A program made the translations under genes and the position numbers. The notes beneath the pieces were generated by a model. The model saw nothing but the letters and a program-made list of their open reading frames with translations. It had not been told where the DNA came from and did no database searches. A stretch of 64,000 nt of DNA from Novosphingobium sp. MW5 (GTDB lineage Bacteria > Pseudomonadota > Alphaproteobacteria > Sphingomonadales > Sphingomonadaceae): the NCBI GenBank assembly GCA_025938935.1, contig JAPCWB010000001.1, positions 2,232,001 to 2,296,000 of the forward strand, in the 5' to 3' direction. The stretch's first letter is position 1. Each line of letters begins with the position of its first letter. Positions 54,924 to 63,514 of the stretch are shown piece by piece.

Positions 54924-55415
54924 GGGCCGCAGCATAGGTCGCGATCGAGGCAAGGGAAGGCCCTTCGCACCAGGTTGCAGAGGCGTGTGACGCACCAAAC
55001 GACGACCTCGGTCCAGGCAGATTTCACGGTCGGTTTTGTGCTGTCCACGATATCGTTTCGTTCCAGGTCTTGCTCATTGCCCGATGGCTGCAGCGCACGG
55101 ACGGGTGCTTAGTGATGCGCCCTTGGGGCTGGCGGATAGGTGCCGGGACAACCCCACGAGGGTCGAATGATCGAGGCCAAAGTCACCGGAGCAAACATCC
55201 CGGACCACCGGGCTTCTTCGCGAACCGTCCCTTGAATCGCCCTTCGCCCAGACGCAACCCGCGGGCGCTGTCCGGCCGTGTTGCCGCCCTTTGGGCGGCT
55301 GCCCGCACCACCCGGCCTGGCCCGGGGTTCCCCTTCGGTGCGTCTCGTCGCTGGCCGCTTCTGCACTTGGGTTCGCAGCCGGGATGGTCCCGGATGCTCG
55401 TTCAGGAGAAGACCC
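54924..55415. other. 492-bp gap with hairpin and shared 18-bp element before ssb
   Basis: No gene. Contains GCCGCCC-TTT-GGGCGGC hairpin at 55283-55299 and the 18-bp element at 55325-55342 shared with the DUF2493 leader. Likely the ssb promoter and the YdeI-gene promoter lie here, but none is plain. Confidence 0.45.
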
Positions 55416-55805
55416 ATGACCAATCTCGTTATCCTCGTCGGCCGTATTGCCCGCGATCCCGAAACCCGCACGACCCAGAGCGGCACCAAGATCACCCAGG
55501 TGTCCGTCGCGACCGACCGCCCGGCCCGCAAGGAAGGGAAGACCTTCAAGGACGAAAACGGCTACACGGTGAAGGACAGCGAATTCCACCGCGTGACCTG
55601 CTTCAACGGCCTCGGCGAGAACGTCGCAAAGTTCTGCACCAAGGGCCAGCTGGTGACCGTCGAAGGGCGCATCCACTACACCCAGTGGGAAGACCAGAGC
55701 GGCGCCAAGCGCTACGGCTGCGAGATCATCGCCGACAAGGTCGATTTCCTCTCGAAGGGCAAGGCCGGCGGCAACGAAGGGGCACCCGACATCGACGAGG
55801 AGTGA
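55416..55805 (+). CDS. ssb: Single-stranded DNA-binding protein
   Basis: 129 residues from ATG 55416 (CAGGAGA upstream), OB fold: TNLVILVGRIARDPETRTTQSG, DSEFHRVTCFNGLGENVAKF, KGQLVTVEGRIHYTQWED. The tail GAPDIDEE is acidic but lacks the DDDIPF type end of host SSB, as is usual for element-borne SSBs that coat incoming ssDNA during conjugation. Followed by a strong terminator. Confidence 0.93.
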   Translation: MTNLVILVGRIARDPETRTTQSGTKITQVSVATDRPARKEGKTFKDENGYTVKDSEFHRVTCFNGLGENVAKFCTKGQLVTVEGRIHYTQWEDQSGAKRYGCEIIADKVDFLSKGKAGGNEGAPDIDEE

Positions 55806-55822
55806 CCGGTCCCGAGCTCCAG

Positions 55823-55860
55823 AAGGCCCCGGCGGCGCAAGCCACCGGGGCCTTCGTTTT
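55823..55860 (+). terminator. Terminator of ssb
   Basis: Ten-base arms AAGGCCCCGG (55823-55832) and CCGGGGCCTT (55845-55854), then TCGTTTT. Confidence 0.85.
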
Positions 55861-55876
55861 GCGTGTGCTTAGAAGC

Positions 55877-55909
55877 GGCTGCGCGCGGGCATCGAACCCG
55901 CGCGCAGCC
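55877..55909. terminator. 13-bp perfect stem-loop between ssb and the convergent gene
   Basis: GGCTGCGCGCGGG pairs with CCCGCGCGCAGCC over a seven-base loop. Lacks a T-run on either side. Its place suits a terminator or protective hairpin for the minus-strand gene. Confidence 0.55.
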
Positions 55910-55933
55910 GGATCGGCAGATATCAGGCAAGCA

Positions 55934-56176
55934 TCAGGCGGACTTTGGCGTGGAGGCGAGGCGCTTGAGGCTCTCCTCGATTCCGAGCGCCATCGACTGA
56001 CGGAGTAGCTGCCGCATCTGCGCCGGCTCAAGCGCTTCAGCGCCGCATTCGAGCAGCACCTTGCCGAGTTCCGCTGCAGCGCCTTCGCGCAGCTTTGCTT
56101 CCTCTGCAGCGAGTTCCTCGCGCTGGCGTTGCACTTTCAAGAGTGCATCGCGGGCGCTCACTTTGGACCTGGCCAT
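55934..56176 (-). CDS. Small coiled-coil protein, 80 residues
   Basis: ATG 56176 with a GGATGATC leader. Sequence ARSKVSARDALLKVQRQREE then AAEEAKLREGAAAELGKVL forms a heptad-like helix, then ALEPAQMRQLLRQSMALG and a short tail. No catalytic motif. It resembles small mobilisation or ParB-like helper proteins on islands; DUF6437 is possible from memory. The 23-bp repeat copy B lies upstream. Confidence 0.7.
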   Translation of the reverse strand: MARSKVSARDALLKVQRQREELAAEEAKLREGAAAELGKVLLECGAEALEPAQMRQLLRQSMALGIEESLKRLASTPKSA

Positions 56177-56233
56177 GGATCATCCTTTCGCTGGCCGTTG
56201 GTCCCCTCCTGCTTGGGTCTGTGACAGGTCGAG

Positions 56234-56256
56234 GGCTTGTAGGAAAACGCTTTGTC
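56234..56256. repeat. 23-bp island repeat, copy B
   Basis: Differs from copy A (35513-35535) at one base. Lies in the 327-bp gap 56177-56503 between the divergent coiled-coil gene and the 78-residue gene; no other feature is seen in that gap. Confidence 0.6.
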
Positions 56257-56503
56257 GAGAGGGCAGTCCGCGGTCGAGAGGGAGGAGGGCTCTCTCGCGA
56301 GAAGTCCGAGCTTGATGGAGGCTTTGGGGCCGCGTCAAGGACGACGGGGCCCCACCATTTTGCTCCGGGGCCAAGGCCCTTCCACAAAATCGTGACCCCC
56401 ATCGCCGCTACGCGGCCGCGTGTTCCACGCGGTCCCTGACCCGTCCCGTCGCCCCCATCTCTGACGCCCCTGATGCGAAGCATCGAACATCAGGAGGTTT
56501 GCC

Positions 56504-56740
56504 ATGATCGTATCTGCTGTCCTTACCGCCACGCCGCTGCACTTTGACCAGGCCGCGTACCTTGCCGCGCTGGATCGGGCCCATGCGCGGTCCTACCACA
56601 GCTACTTCAACCAGTACGTCCTGACCGACGACGAGGCGGGGTTCATCGCCATCGACGAAGGTGATTACGGAGCACTGGCACCGCGCCTTTACGACCGGAT
56701 CGTCGAGACCGTGCCGAGCAAGCTCTGCGACGAAGACTAG
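56504..56740 (+). CDS. Small hypothetical protein, 78 residues
   Basis: ATG 56504 follows ATCAGGAGGTTTGCC, an excellent ribosome site. Product: LTATPLHFDQAAYLAALDRA, YHSYFNQYVLTDDEAGFIA and DEGDYGALAPRLYDRIV. Mixed alpha/beta, acidic, no Cys. The family is not recognised. It ends just before a terminator and the transfer region. Confidence 0.68.
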   Translation: MIVSAVLTATPLHFDQAAYLAALDRAHARSYHSYFNQYVLTDDEAGFIAIDEGDYGALAPRLYDRIVETVPSKLCDED

Positions 56741-56766
56741 GCCGCGGCTACGAGGTCAATTACCAC

Positions 56767-56806
56767 CGAAGGGGGAGTCCGGTCATCCGGGCTTCCCCTT
56801 TCGTTT
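56767..56806 (+). terminator. Terminator after the 78-residue gene
   Basis: Imperfect stem CGAAGGGGGAGTCCGG / CCGGGCTTCCCCTTTCG with a TCAT loop and TTTT following. Confidence 0.72.
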
Positions 56807-57197
56807 TGCTTGGATCCCAGGTCTGAACTGGGCAGGGGAACGGGCTCGATTTCGCGACGCGCTCATCCCACCGGTGGCCGGTTCGATTTCGAGCTACCCG
56901 GTTCAACCACAAACACTGGTACTGCACTTCAAAGTAGGGAACAGGGGGCACACCCTACGCTTCTTGAAGCTAGTTCGTGCGCGGCAGATTTCAGCCACTT
57001 TCGAGCTCGAAATGGTATTCTGTCACTTCTCAATCACATTGATTTAAAGCGATAAATCCAAATCACATTGATTGCTGTGGACGTGAAGGTGGCAGCAATG
57101 CGTCGCCCTATGTTCTTGACATGTTCTTCAGTCTGATGTAGCGCGCAAATCAGCCTTGCGGGCGCAAACCAGGATCCAAGATCGAAGGATCCTGACG
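56807..57197. other. Candidate origin-of-transfer region
   Basis: 391-bp gap without a gene just before the trwA-like gene. AT-richer centre with direct repeats: AATCACATTGATT at 57032-57044 and 57061-57073 (29-bp period), ATGTTCTT twice around 57110-57128, TCGATTTCG twice (56846, 56883), AGGATCC twice (57171, 57186). In R388 the oriT occupies this position. No nic site was recognised. Confidence 0.45.
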
Positions 57198-57524
57198 ATG
57201 CCACGACCCATTTCCCTCCAAGTCTATGTCTCACCCGAGCTTGCCGAGCAGGTTCGCAGCGCCGCCGAAGCCGATGGCCTGGCGGTGAGCGAATGGCTGC
57301 GCTCGCAGCTCAAGAAGGTGCTCGCAAGCGGCCCCATTGGGGCAAGCGATCAGGCGCTTCTCGGCAAGCTCTACCGCCAGTCGCTGTTCGCATTCGTCGG
57401 GCTCGACGCGCTGCTTTCGGGGCATCCAGATCACACCCTGCGCGAGCGCGCCCACAGTGCCTGGAAGGCGCGCTGCAAGGAAGCAGGAATGGCGGCCACC
57501 CCGACCAAGGGAGGCGCAAAGTGA
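57198..57524 (+). CDS. TrwA-like ribbon-helix-helix relaxosome protein
   Basis: 108 residues from ATG 57198. ISLQVYVSPELAEQVRSAAE and DGLAVSEWLRSQLKKVL are a ribbon-helix-helix (CopG-like) DNA-binding domain; the C-terminal half is helical and may tetramerise. It is short like R388 TrwA (121 residues) and sits right before a coupling-protein gene that overlaps its stop. Likely binds oriT repeats and represses its own operon. Confidence 0.8.
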   Translation: MPRPISLQVYVSPELAEQVRSAAEADGLAVSEWLRSQLKKVLASGPIGASDQALLGKLYRQSLFAFVGLDALLSGHPDHTLRERAHSAWKARCKEAGMAATPTKGGAK

Positions 57525-59914
57525 AAAAGAATCTCGTCGATTTCACCCGCGGCAGCCAGCTGCTTGGCCACTTCAGCTTCATGTTCGCCGCGGGGCTCAA
57601 AGGTCCGCTGATCATCGCCGCGATCATCATCTCGTGGATGTCCTGGTGGATGCTCTCCACCGGCCTGACAGACCACGAAAGCTACCTCGCCTGGATGAAG
57701 GTCTACGCCGCCGTTTATGGCTTCATGGAGTTTGATCCGCACAAGGAAGTCGCGCTCGAAACCGCCTTCGGGGGCACGGTCAAGTTTCCCATTTCCATGC
57801 TTGAAGCGTTTCCGCCGGTGGTGCGCGCGTGGGACCACATGGTCTCGATCCTCGAGCACGCATTGCTCTATTCGGCGCTGCTGCTCATTCCCGCTTTCGC
57901 CCTGTTCTACTGGTTCGCCTCGCGGTTCGGCGCCAGATCGAAGGAGCGCAAACATGAGCGCGGTGCCGAGCTGTCCACCTTGCCCGAACTGGTCGAGGAG
58001 ATCCGCGTTCATAATAGAGACGAAAGGGCCAAGGAACTCAGTGCCGCGCTTGGTTGGCGCTATCGGCTATGCAGCAGCAAGGAGCTAGGCGAAGTCTTTC
58101 CCTATAAGCCTTCGCGCCTCGCGCAGGTGACCTATCCCTGGCGGCTCGAGCAGAGCCACGCGATGCTGATCGGCACCACCGGCATGGGCAAGACCGTCGC
58201 GCTATCCGAGATGATTGAAGAGGCGAGGGCGCGCGGCCAGCGCGCGGTGATCTTCGATCTGACTGGGGCCTTCATCGAGCACTTTTATGACGCCAGCCGT
58301 GACGTGATCCTGAACCCGCTCGACGCCCGCTGCCCGCAATGGAGCGTGTTCGACGAGTGCCGCGACGAAGCCGAGTTCACTGCCGCTGCCGAAGCGCTCG
58401 TACCCCACGATGGGGGCGGGGCCGAGCAGTTCTGGGTTCTCGCGGCGCGCCTGCTGTTCGTCGAGATGTGCCTCAAGCTACGCGCCCGCGGCCAGGCAAC
58501 AAACGATGCGCTTGCCGCAGAATTGATGACCGCCGACCTGGCCGCTGTGCACCGGCTGATGCGCGGCACGATCGCCGATCCGCTGACAGCACCCGAAGCC
58601 GCGCGCATGGCGGAATCGATCCGCGCTGTGTTCAATGCCAATGCCAAATCGCTCAAGCTGCTGCCCCGTGAGGGGAGGCGCTTCTCGGTCCGGGATTGGA
58701 TCGAGGATGACCAGCGCGACGGGTCGATGGTGTTCATCTCGGCGCGCTATGTCGACATGAGCGTCTGCTCGCAGCTCCTCACCGTCTGGCTCGATCTTGC
58801 CATGAATACCCTCATGGCGATGGACCGCACCCGTGAGGTAAGGATGTGGTTCTTCGTCGACGAGCTCGGCGCGCTCCACCGTCTGCCAGCGCTCGAAAAG
58901 GGCCTCCAGACGGCCCGCAACTTCGGCGGCGCGATTGTCACCGGGATCCACGCCTATGCCAAGCTCAAGCAGGTCTATGGCGATGAAATGGCTCAGACCC
59001 TGTCTTCGCTCGCGCGGACCAAACTGATCCTCGGCACGGGCGATCGGGACTCAGCGACCTGGTGCTCGGACTTCATCGGCCACCGCCAGGTTCGCGAGAA
59101 GGAAGAGGGCTACACCTATGGTTATAACAACGCCCGCGATGCGGTCAGTCTGACTTCGCGCGTGCATATTGAACCGTTGTTGCTGCCCGATCAGCTGATG
59201 AACCTGCCGCGGCTTTCGGGGTACCTGAAGTTCCCCGACGGGTTCCCCGCTGCGCCGATCAAGCTGGTCCCGGTCAATCGCAAGAAGCGGGCCGAACCCT
59301 TCATTCGCAGGGCCGAGGATCACGGTCCTGAGACCGGGACGGTCCCGCCTCAATCGCCGCCGTCCGGGCCATCATCAGGCTCGCCCTCCGGGTCATCCAA
59401 AACGCCGCCCGACGCCTCAGGCGGCGGGAGCGACGCTGCCGATCCACCCGCAGCGAACGACGACGGGGCAGGGCAGCGGATCGTTCCTCGCCGGGGCGAG
59501 CTTGCGCTTGCGGCGGGGCAGAGGGCACCCCATGGTGAGGGCGATGCGCGCCCGCGTGACCGGCAAGTCGAGGTACTTCGCGATGCCCGCCGCGCGGAAG
59601 CAGAACCCGCTCGTGCTGCCGAGCTGCAACTGGGCAAGAGTGCAACCGAAGCGCCAGCTGGTGACAAGCCGGCACTTGCTCTGCCCAAGGATGCTGTGCT
59701 GCGGATCGCAAGCGGCGATGGCCACGACAAGGGCAAGGACGGCGAGCCATCCAAAGCCGCGCCTCAAACCCAGGAAGCCAAGCCGGATGCGAAGCAAAGG
59801 CCGCAGGCCCCTGCCGACCAGGGGCGCAAGCTGATGCTCGAAGATGGCCTCAGCGAACCCGACGAGTTCGCCCGTGATGAGCGCGGGCTCGGCGAATCCG
59901 ACATGGAAATCTGA
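57521..59914 (+). CDS. Type IV coupling protein (TraD/TrwB/VirD4 family)
   Basis: Inner-membrane ATPase that links the relaxosome to the secretion channel. Start GTG 57521 overlaps the TrwA-like stop (GTGA) and gives 797 residues. Two membrane segments near residues 25-45 and 105-130 are followed by Walker A LIGTTGMGKTVA near 216 and the Walker B-like MWFFVDELGAL near 443. The QTARNFGGAIVTGIHAYAKL and LARTKLILGTGDRDSATW blocks are family typical. The last 200 residues are Pro/Ser/Asp-rich and probably disordered, as in F TraD, where the tail contacts the relaxosome. Confidence 0.93.
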   Translation: MKKNLVDFTRGSQLLGHFSFMFAAGLKGPLIIAAIIISWMSWWMLSTGLTDHESYLAWMKVYAAVYGFMEFDPHKEVALETAFGGTVKFPISMLEAFPPVVRAWDHMVSILEHALLYSALLLIPAFALFYWFASRFGARSKERKHERGAELSTLPELVEEIRVHNRDERAKELSAALGWRYRLCSSKELGEVFPYKPSRLAQVTYPWRLEQSHAMLIGTTGMGKTVALSEMIEEARARGQRAVIFDLTGAFIEHFYDASRDVILNPLDARCPQWSVFDECRDEAEFTAAAEALVPHDGGGAEQFWVLAARLLFVEMCLKLRARGQATNDALAAELMTADLAAVHRLMRGTIADPLTAPEAARMAESIRAVFNANAKSLKLLPREGRRFSVRDWIEDDQRDGSMVFISARYVDMSVCSQLLTVWLDLAMNTLMAMDRTREVRMWFFVDELGALHRLPALEKGLQTARNFGGAIVTGIHAYAKLKQVYGDEMAQTLSSLARTKLILGTGDRDSATWCSDFIGHRQVREKEEGYTYGYNNARDAVSLTSRVHIEPLLLPDQLMNLPRLSGYLKFPDGFPAAPIKLVPVNRKKRAEPFIRRAEDHGPETGTVPPQSPPSGPSSGSPSGSSKTPPDASGGGSDAADPPAANDDGAGQRIVPRRGELALAAGQRAPHGEGDARPRDRQVEVLRDARRAEAEPARAAELQLGKSATEAPAGDKPALALPKDAVLRIASGDGHDKGKDGEPSKAAPQTQEAKPDAKQRPQAPADQGRKLMLEDGLSEPDEFARDERGLGESDMEI

Positions 59915-59946
59915 AGCAGATCAGGCGTCCGCCGGGAGCATAAGGC

Positions 59947-62868
59947 ATGTTGTCCGTTGCCAATGTCCGCACTGCCGGCGGCACTGCAAAATACTTCGCC
60001 GCTGACAATTACTACACCCGCGCCGATGCCGATCGCTCGGGTGCCTGGTTCGGCAAGGGTGCCGATAAACTCGGGCTGTCGGGCGAGGTCGATCCCAAGA
60101 TATTCGAAGCGGTGCTCAAGGGATTTCTGCCCGATGGCAGCCGCATCGGCAGCGATGGCAAGGATCACCGTGCGGGAACCGATCTCACTTTCTCGATGCC
60201 CAAGAGCTGGTCGCTGCTGGCGCTGGTCGGCGGGGACAAGCGGATCCTCGAAGCCTATGCCGAGGCGGTCAAGGAGACCCTCGCCTGGGCCGAGAATCAC
60301 CTTGCCGAGACGCGGATCGAGGTGAACGGCAAACAAAGACCGGTCGCCACCGGCAACCTCCTGGTCGCGCTGTTCAGCCACGATACCAACCGCAATCAGG
60401 AACCCAATGCCCACATCCACGCGGTGGTCGTCAACGCGACCCGGGGACCGGACGGGAAATGGCGGGCACTCCGAAACGACAAGCTCTGGGAGCACAACAC
60501 GCTGCTGGGCGCCATGACCATGGCGCGCTTTCGTCTGTCGGTCGAACGGCTCGGATACGAGATCGGCGAGATCGCTAAACACGGCAACTTCGAGGCGGAG
60601 GGCGTTCCCCGTGATGTGATCGAGGCATTCAGCACACGCCGGGCAGAGGTCCTCGCTCAGGTCGAACGAATGACCCACAAGGGGCCATCGGCGACCGATG
60701 CCGCTACCTTGATGACCCGGGCTGAAAAGCAGACGATCAAGGATCGGGCGGCTCTGACAAGGCAATGGTCTGACAAGGCCTCTGCCGTCGGGTTCGACCC
60801 CAAGGCGGTGATCGCCAAGGCCAACGCCCGTGCTGCAAATGACATCGGCTACGCTGGCGGTTTCGCGACGGCCGCGCGTGACCTCGCGGCACGCGGCAAG
60901 GAGACGATCACCGCGCTCGCCGAGCGTTTCGGACTGCGGGAAGGTGACCCCTTGATCCCGGCCGATCTGGCGCGCCGCCAACCCGAAGAGGTTGCCGCGA
61001 TCCACGCAGTTGCGTCGGCCATTCGGCACCTCGCGGAGCGGGAAGCGGCCTTTGCGCGCACCGACATCTACAGGACCGCGCTCGGTTTCGGCTTGCCTGC
61101 GGGCATGGCCGCGATCGAGCGCCGGGTCGCCCAGCTCGAACGCCAGGGGCAGCTCCAGCGCGGGAAGGGTGCGGAGCGCGGCCTGGTCACGACCGCGGGC
61201 GCGACCGCGACCGAGCAGCGGATCGTTGCGGCCGTCGAAGCGGGCCGGGGAATGGCCCCGGCAATCGTGCAACCTGGGGATGCTGGCAGCCGTCTCCAGG
61301 CGCTTTCCCAGCTCAAATACGGCATGACGCTCAATCAGGGACAGGAAGCTGCCGGACGGCTGCTGCTTGGCTCCAGCAACCGGATCGTGGCTGTTCAGGG
61401 GATAGCCGGTGCAGGCAAAAGCACGATGCTGAGACCTGTCGCCGACATCCTTCGCGAGGAAGGCAAGGCGGTACTCGGGCTCGCGGTCCAGAACACGCTG
61501 GTACAGATGCTCGAGCGTGAAACCGGCATTCCCTCGATGACCGTGGCCCGGTTCCTGAAGCGCCATGCCGCACTCCTGGAAGGTGGCGACAAGGCTGCGC
61601 TCGCCAAGACCCGGGCGGAAATGCGCGGCACCGTGGTGCTGCTCGACGAAGCCTCGATGGTCGGCAATTCCGACAAGGACAAGCTGGTGCGGCTTGCCAA
61701 CCTGCTCGAACTCGATCGCTTCGCCGCAATCGGCGACAAGAAGCAGCTGGGCGCGGTCGATGCGGGCAAGCCTTTCGACGTGATGCAGCAGGCCGGCGCC
61801 GAAACCGCCACCATGAACCTCAACATCCGCGCCCGCGACAAGGCGCTGCGCGCCGCGCAATACGCAGCACAAGGCGGCAAGATCGACGAAGCGCTGCGCC
61901 ATCTTGGCAAGGATGTTGTCGAGGTTCGGGAGGGCGCGGCGATCGAAGCGGCGGCGGCCTGGCTGTCGCTGTCACCCGCCGACCGTGAGCGCACGGCCAT
62001 TTACGCATCGGGCCGGACTTTACGCGGGCAGGTCAACGAGGCTGTTCAGACCGGGCTCAAGGCCAATGGTGAAATTGGCGAGCCGTCGCTGAAGCTCCGG
62101 GTCCTTGCCCGGATCAACACCACGCAGGAAGAGCTGCGTCATGCCGGAACCTATCAGGTGGGAATGGTGGTCGAGGTCGAGCGCGACAAGCGCGCCCAGG
62201 GCATCAGCCGCGGCATGTACCGGGTGGTCGGGGTCGATCCGAGGCGCGAGCGCGTCGAACTTGAAAACGAGCGCGGCAGGCGTTTCGACTTTCGTCCCGA
62301 CAAGCTGCGACCGCAAGGTGAGCATGACGCCTTGCGGCTCCATGAACTCAAGGATCTCGCGCTGCACGGCGGCGACCGCATTCGCTGGACGCATACCGAC
62401 CACAAGCGCGGACTGCTCAATGCCGATCAGGCGCGGATTACGTCGGTCGAGCGCGGCGGTGTCCGGCTCGTGACCTCGACCGGGATCGAGCATCAGCTTG
62501 GCAAGGACGATCCTATGCTTAAGCGGCTCGATCTGGCATATGCGCTCAATGCCCACATGGCCCAGGGCCTGACTTCCGATCGCGGCATTGCTGTCATGGA
62601 CAGCCGTGAGCGCAACCTATCGAACCAGCAGACCTTCCTGGTCACGATTACCCGCCTGCGCGACGGCCTGACGCTTTACGTCAACAATGTCGCGCGGCTC
62701 GAGGCAGCGGTCGAACGAAATACCGGCATGAAGCGCTCCGCCCTCGAGACTATCGGCTTGCTCCGCGATGCTGCCGCCACGGGGCAGGCCAAAGGCCAAG
62801 TGCAGCCTCCTGCTCCTGAGAAGCAACCCCCGAAAAGGACCGTTCGATTGTCAGGTCGTTCGAGATAG
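59947..62868 (+). CDS. MobF-family conjugative relaxase/helicase (TrwC-like)
   Basis: Nicks and unwinds the transferred strand. 973 residues, nearly the size of R388 TrwC (966). N-terminal relaxase: tandem catalytic Tyr pair in NYYTRAD at residues 22-23 and metal-binding HIHAVVVN near 156. C-terminal helicase: Walker A GIAGAGKSTML near 488, then VLLDEASMVGN. YFAADNYYTRADADRSGAW followed by a GKGADKLGL stretch is the standard MobF opening. 33 bp after the coupling-protein gene. With the TrwA- and TrwB-like genes it completes a transfer module. Confidence 0.94.
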   Translation: MLSVANVRTAGGTAKYFAADNYYTRADADRSGAWFGKGADKLGLSGEVDPKIFEAVLKGFLPDGSRIGSDGKDHRAGTDLTFSMPKSWSLLALVGGDKRILEAYAEAVKETLAWAENHLAETRIEVNGKQRPVATGNLLVALFSHDTNRNQEPNAHIHAVVVNATRGPDGKWRALRNDKLWEHNTLLGAMTMARFRLSVERLGYEIGEIAKHGNFEAEGVPRDVIEAFSTRRAEVLAQVERMTHKGPSATDAATLMTRAEKQTIKDRAALTRQWSDKASAVGFDPKAVIAKANARAANDIGYAGGFATAARDLAARGKETITALAERFGLREGDPLIPADLARRQPEEVAAIHAVASAIRHLAEREAAFARTDIYRTALGFGLPAGMAAIERRVAQLERQGQLQRGKGAERGLVTTAGATATEQRIVAAVEAGRGMAPAIVQPGDAGSRLQALSQLKYGMTLNQGQEAAGRLLLGSSNRIVAVQGIAGAGKSTMLRPVADILREEGKAVLGLAVQNTLVQMLERETGIPSMTVARFLKRHAALLEGGDKAALAKTRAEMRGTVVLLDEASMVGNSDKDKLVRLANLLELDRFAAIGDKKQLGAVDAGKPFDVMQQAGAETATMNLNIRARDKALRAAQYAAQGGKIDEALRHLGKDVVEVREGAAIEAAAAWLSLSPADRERTAIYASGRTLRGQVNEAVQTGLKANGEIGEPSLKLRVLARINTTQEELRHAGTYQVGMVVEVERDKRAQGISRGMYRVVGVDPRRERVELENERGRRFDFRPDKLRPQGEHDALRLHELKDLALHGGDRIRWTHTDHKRGLLNADQARITSVERGGVRLVTSTGIEHQLGKDDPMLKRLDLAYALNAHMAQGLTSDRGIAVMDSRERNLSNQQTFLVTITRLRDGLTLYVNNVARLEAAVERNTGMKRSALETIGLLRDAAATGQAKGQVQPPAPEKQPPKRTVRLSGRSR

Positions 62869-62887
62869 GGATTTGAGCGATGCTCGC

Positions 62888-63112
62888 TTAGTTGCGCGGC
62901 GTTTTGGCGCCTGCCTCAAGTTCGACAATCCGCCTGGCGATTTCCTGCCAGGTGCGGATACCTTCGTCATCACCTTTAAGCGCGAGCGCGCCAATCTGCT
63001 CGGCGACGTGGACTGGCGCCTGGGTTCCGTGAGCTTCCAGCACCGTGTTGGCGCAGGCCCACAGCTCCCAGTCGCTCAGCGGCACCGGTGGCCGCGCCAG
63101 TAGCGATCCCAC
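62888..63112 (-). CDS. DUF6961-like small protein
   Basis: 74 residues; PLSDWELWACANTVLEAHGTQAP followed by GIRTWQEIARRIVELEAG is a small helical family often met beside relaxase genes in sphingomonads (DUF6961, from memory). ATG 63112 overlaps the upstream gene by 37 bp; a GTG at 63085 would shorten that to 10 bp. No motif points to function. Convergent with the relaxase. Confidence 0.72.
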   Translation of the reverse strand: MGSLLARPPVPLSDWELWACANTVLEAHGTQAPVHVAEQIGALALKGDDEGIRTWQEIARRIVELEAGAKTPRN

Positions 63113-63504
63113 CTGAGCACGGTGCCGCTCGCTACCATCGCGCAGGAAAGATCTTCACCCGTGGGAAGGGTGCACCAGGCGGCCGTGCGCGTGCCGCCGG
63201 CCGAGCCTTCGGATAGGCACGTCATGGTCGGCCCGCGCACGGCGACGTGTCCGGTGCCGATCGTGCCGCGCGCCCCGCCAAACAGATCCACGAGCGCATC
63301 GCGGGCCTCGATTGCGCTCGCGGCCGGGCAGGGCTGATTGTCGCGGCAGGTTCCATCCATCTCGCGCGCCGCAATCCCGGCGATGCGGACATGCGGGCCT
63401 TCGGCGCACCAGATCGGGCCGTCGCCGTCGTAAACGTGGGTCGGGGTGCAGGTGAAGGTCTGGCCGGCGCTGACGACAGCAGCGGCGAGGGCAAGCAAGC
63501 TCAT
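63076..63504 (-). CDS. Secreted staphylococcal-nuclease-like protein
   Basis: 142 residues with a signal peptide ending VVSAG and a thermonuclease-like fold: CTPTHVYDGDGPIWC, then VRIAGIAAREMDG where the Arg and Glu match SNase catalytic positions. Four or more Cys suggest disulfides. The active site looks partly degenerate. Found on many sphingomonad islands near transfer genes; role unknown. Confidence 0.75.
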   Translation of the reverse strand: MSLLALAAAVVSAGQTFTCTPTHVYDGDGPIWCAEGPHVRIAGIAAREMDGTCRDNQPCPAASAIEARDALVDLFGGARGTIGTGHVAVRGPTMTCLSEGSAGGTRTAAWCTLPTGEDLSCAMVASGTVLRWDRYWRGHRCR

Positions 63505-63514
63505 GCGCCGGTAG

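Noticed and set aside
55074..55676. 200-residue minus-strand frame before and over ssb
   Set aside because: Overlaps ssb and the hairpin-rich leader; no domain, so a shadow.
55877..55909. tRNA remnant (T-arm-like GGGTTCGATGCCC on the minus strand)
   Set aside because: No acceptor, D or anticodon arms around it; the match is explained by a GC-rich palindrome.
59764..61902. 712-residue minus-strand frame
   Set aside because: Antisense to the relaxase and the coupling-protein tail; no motif, typical shadow composition.
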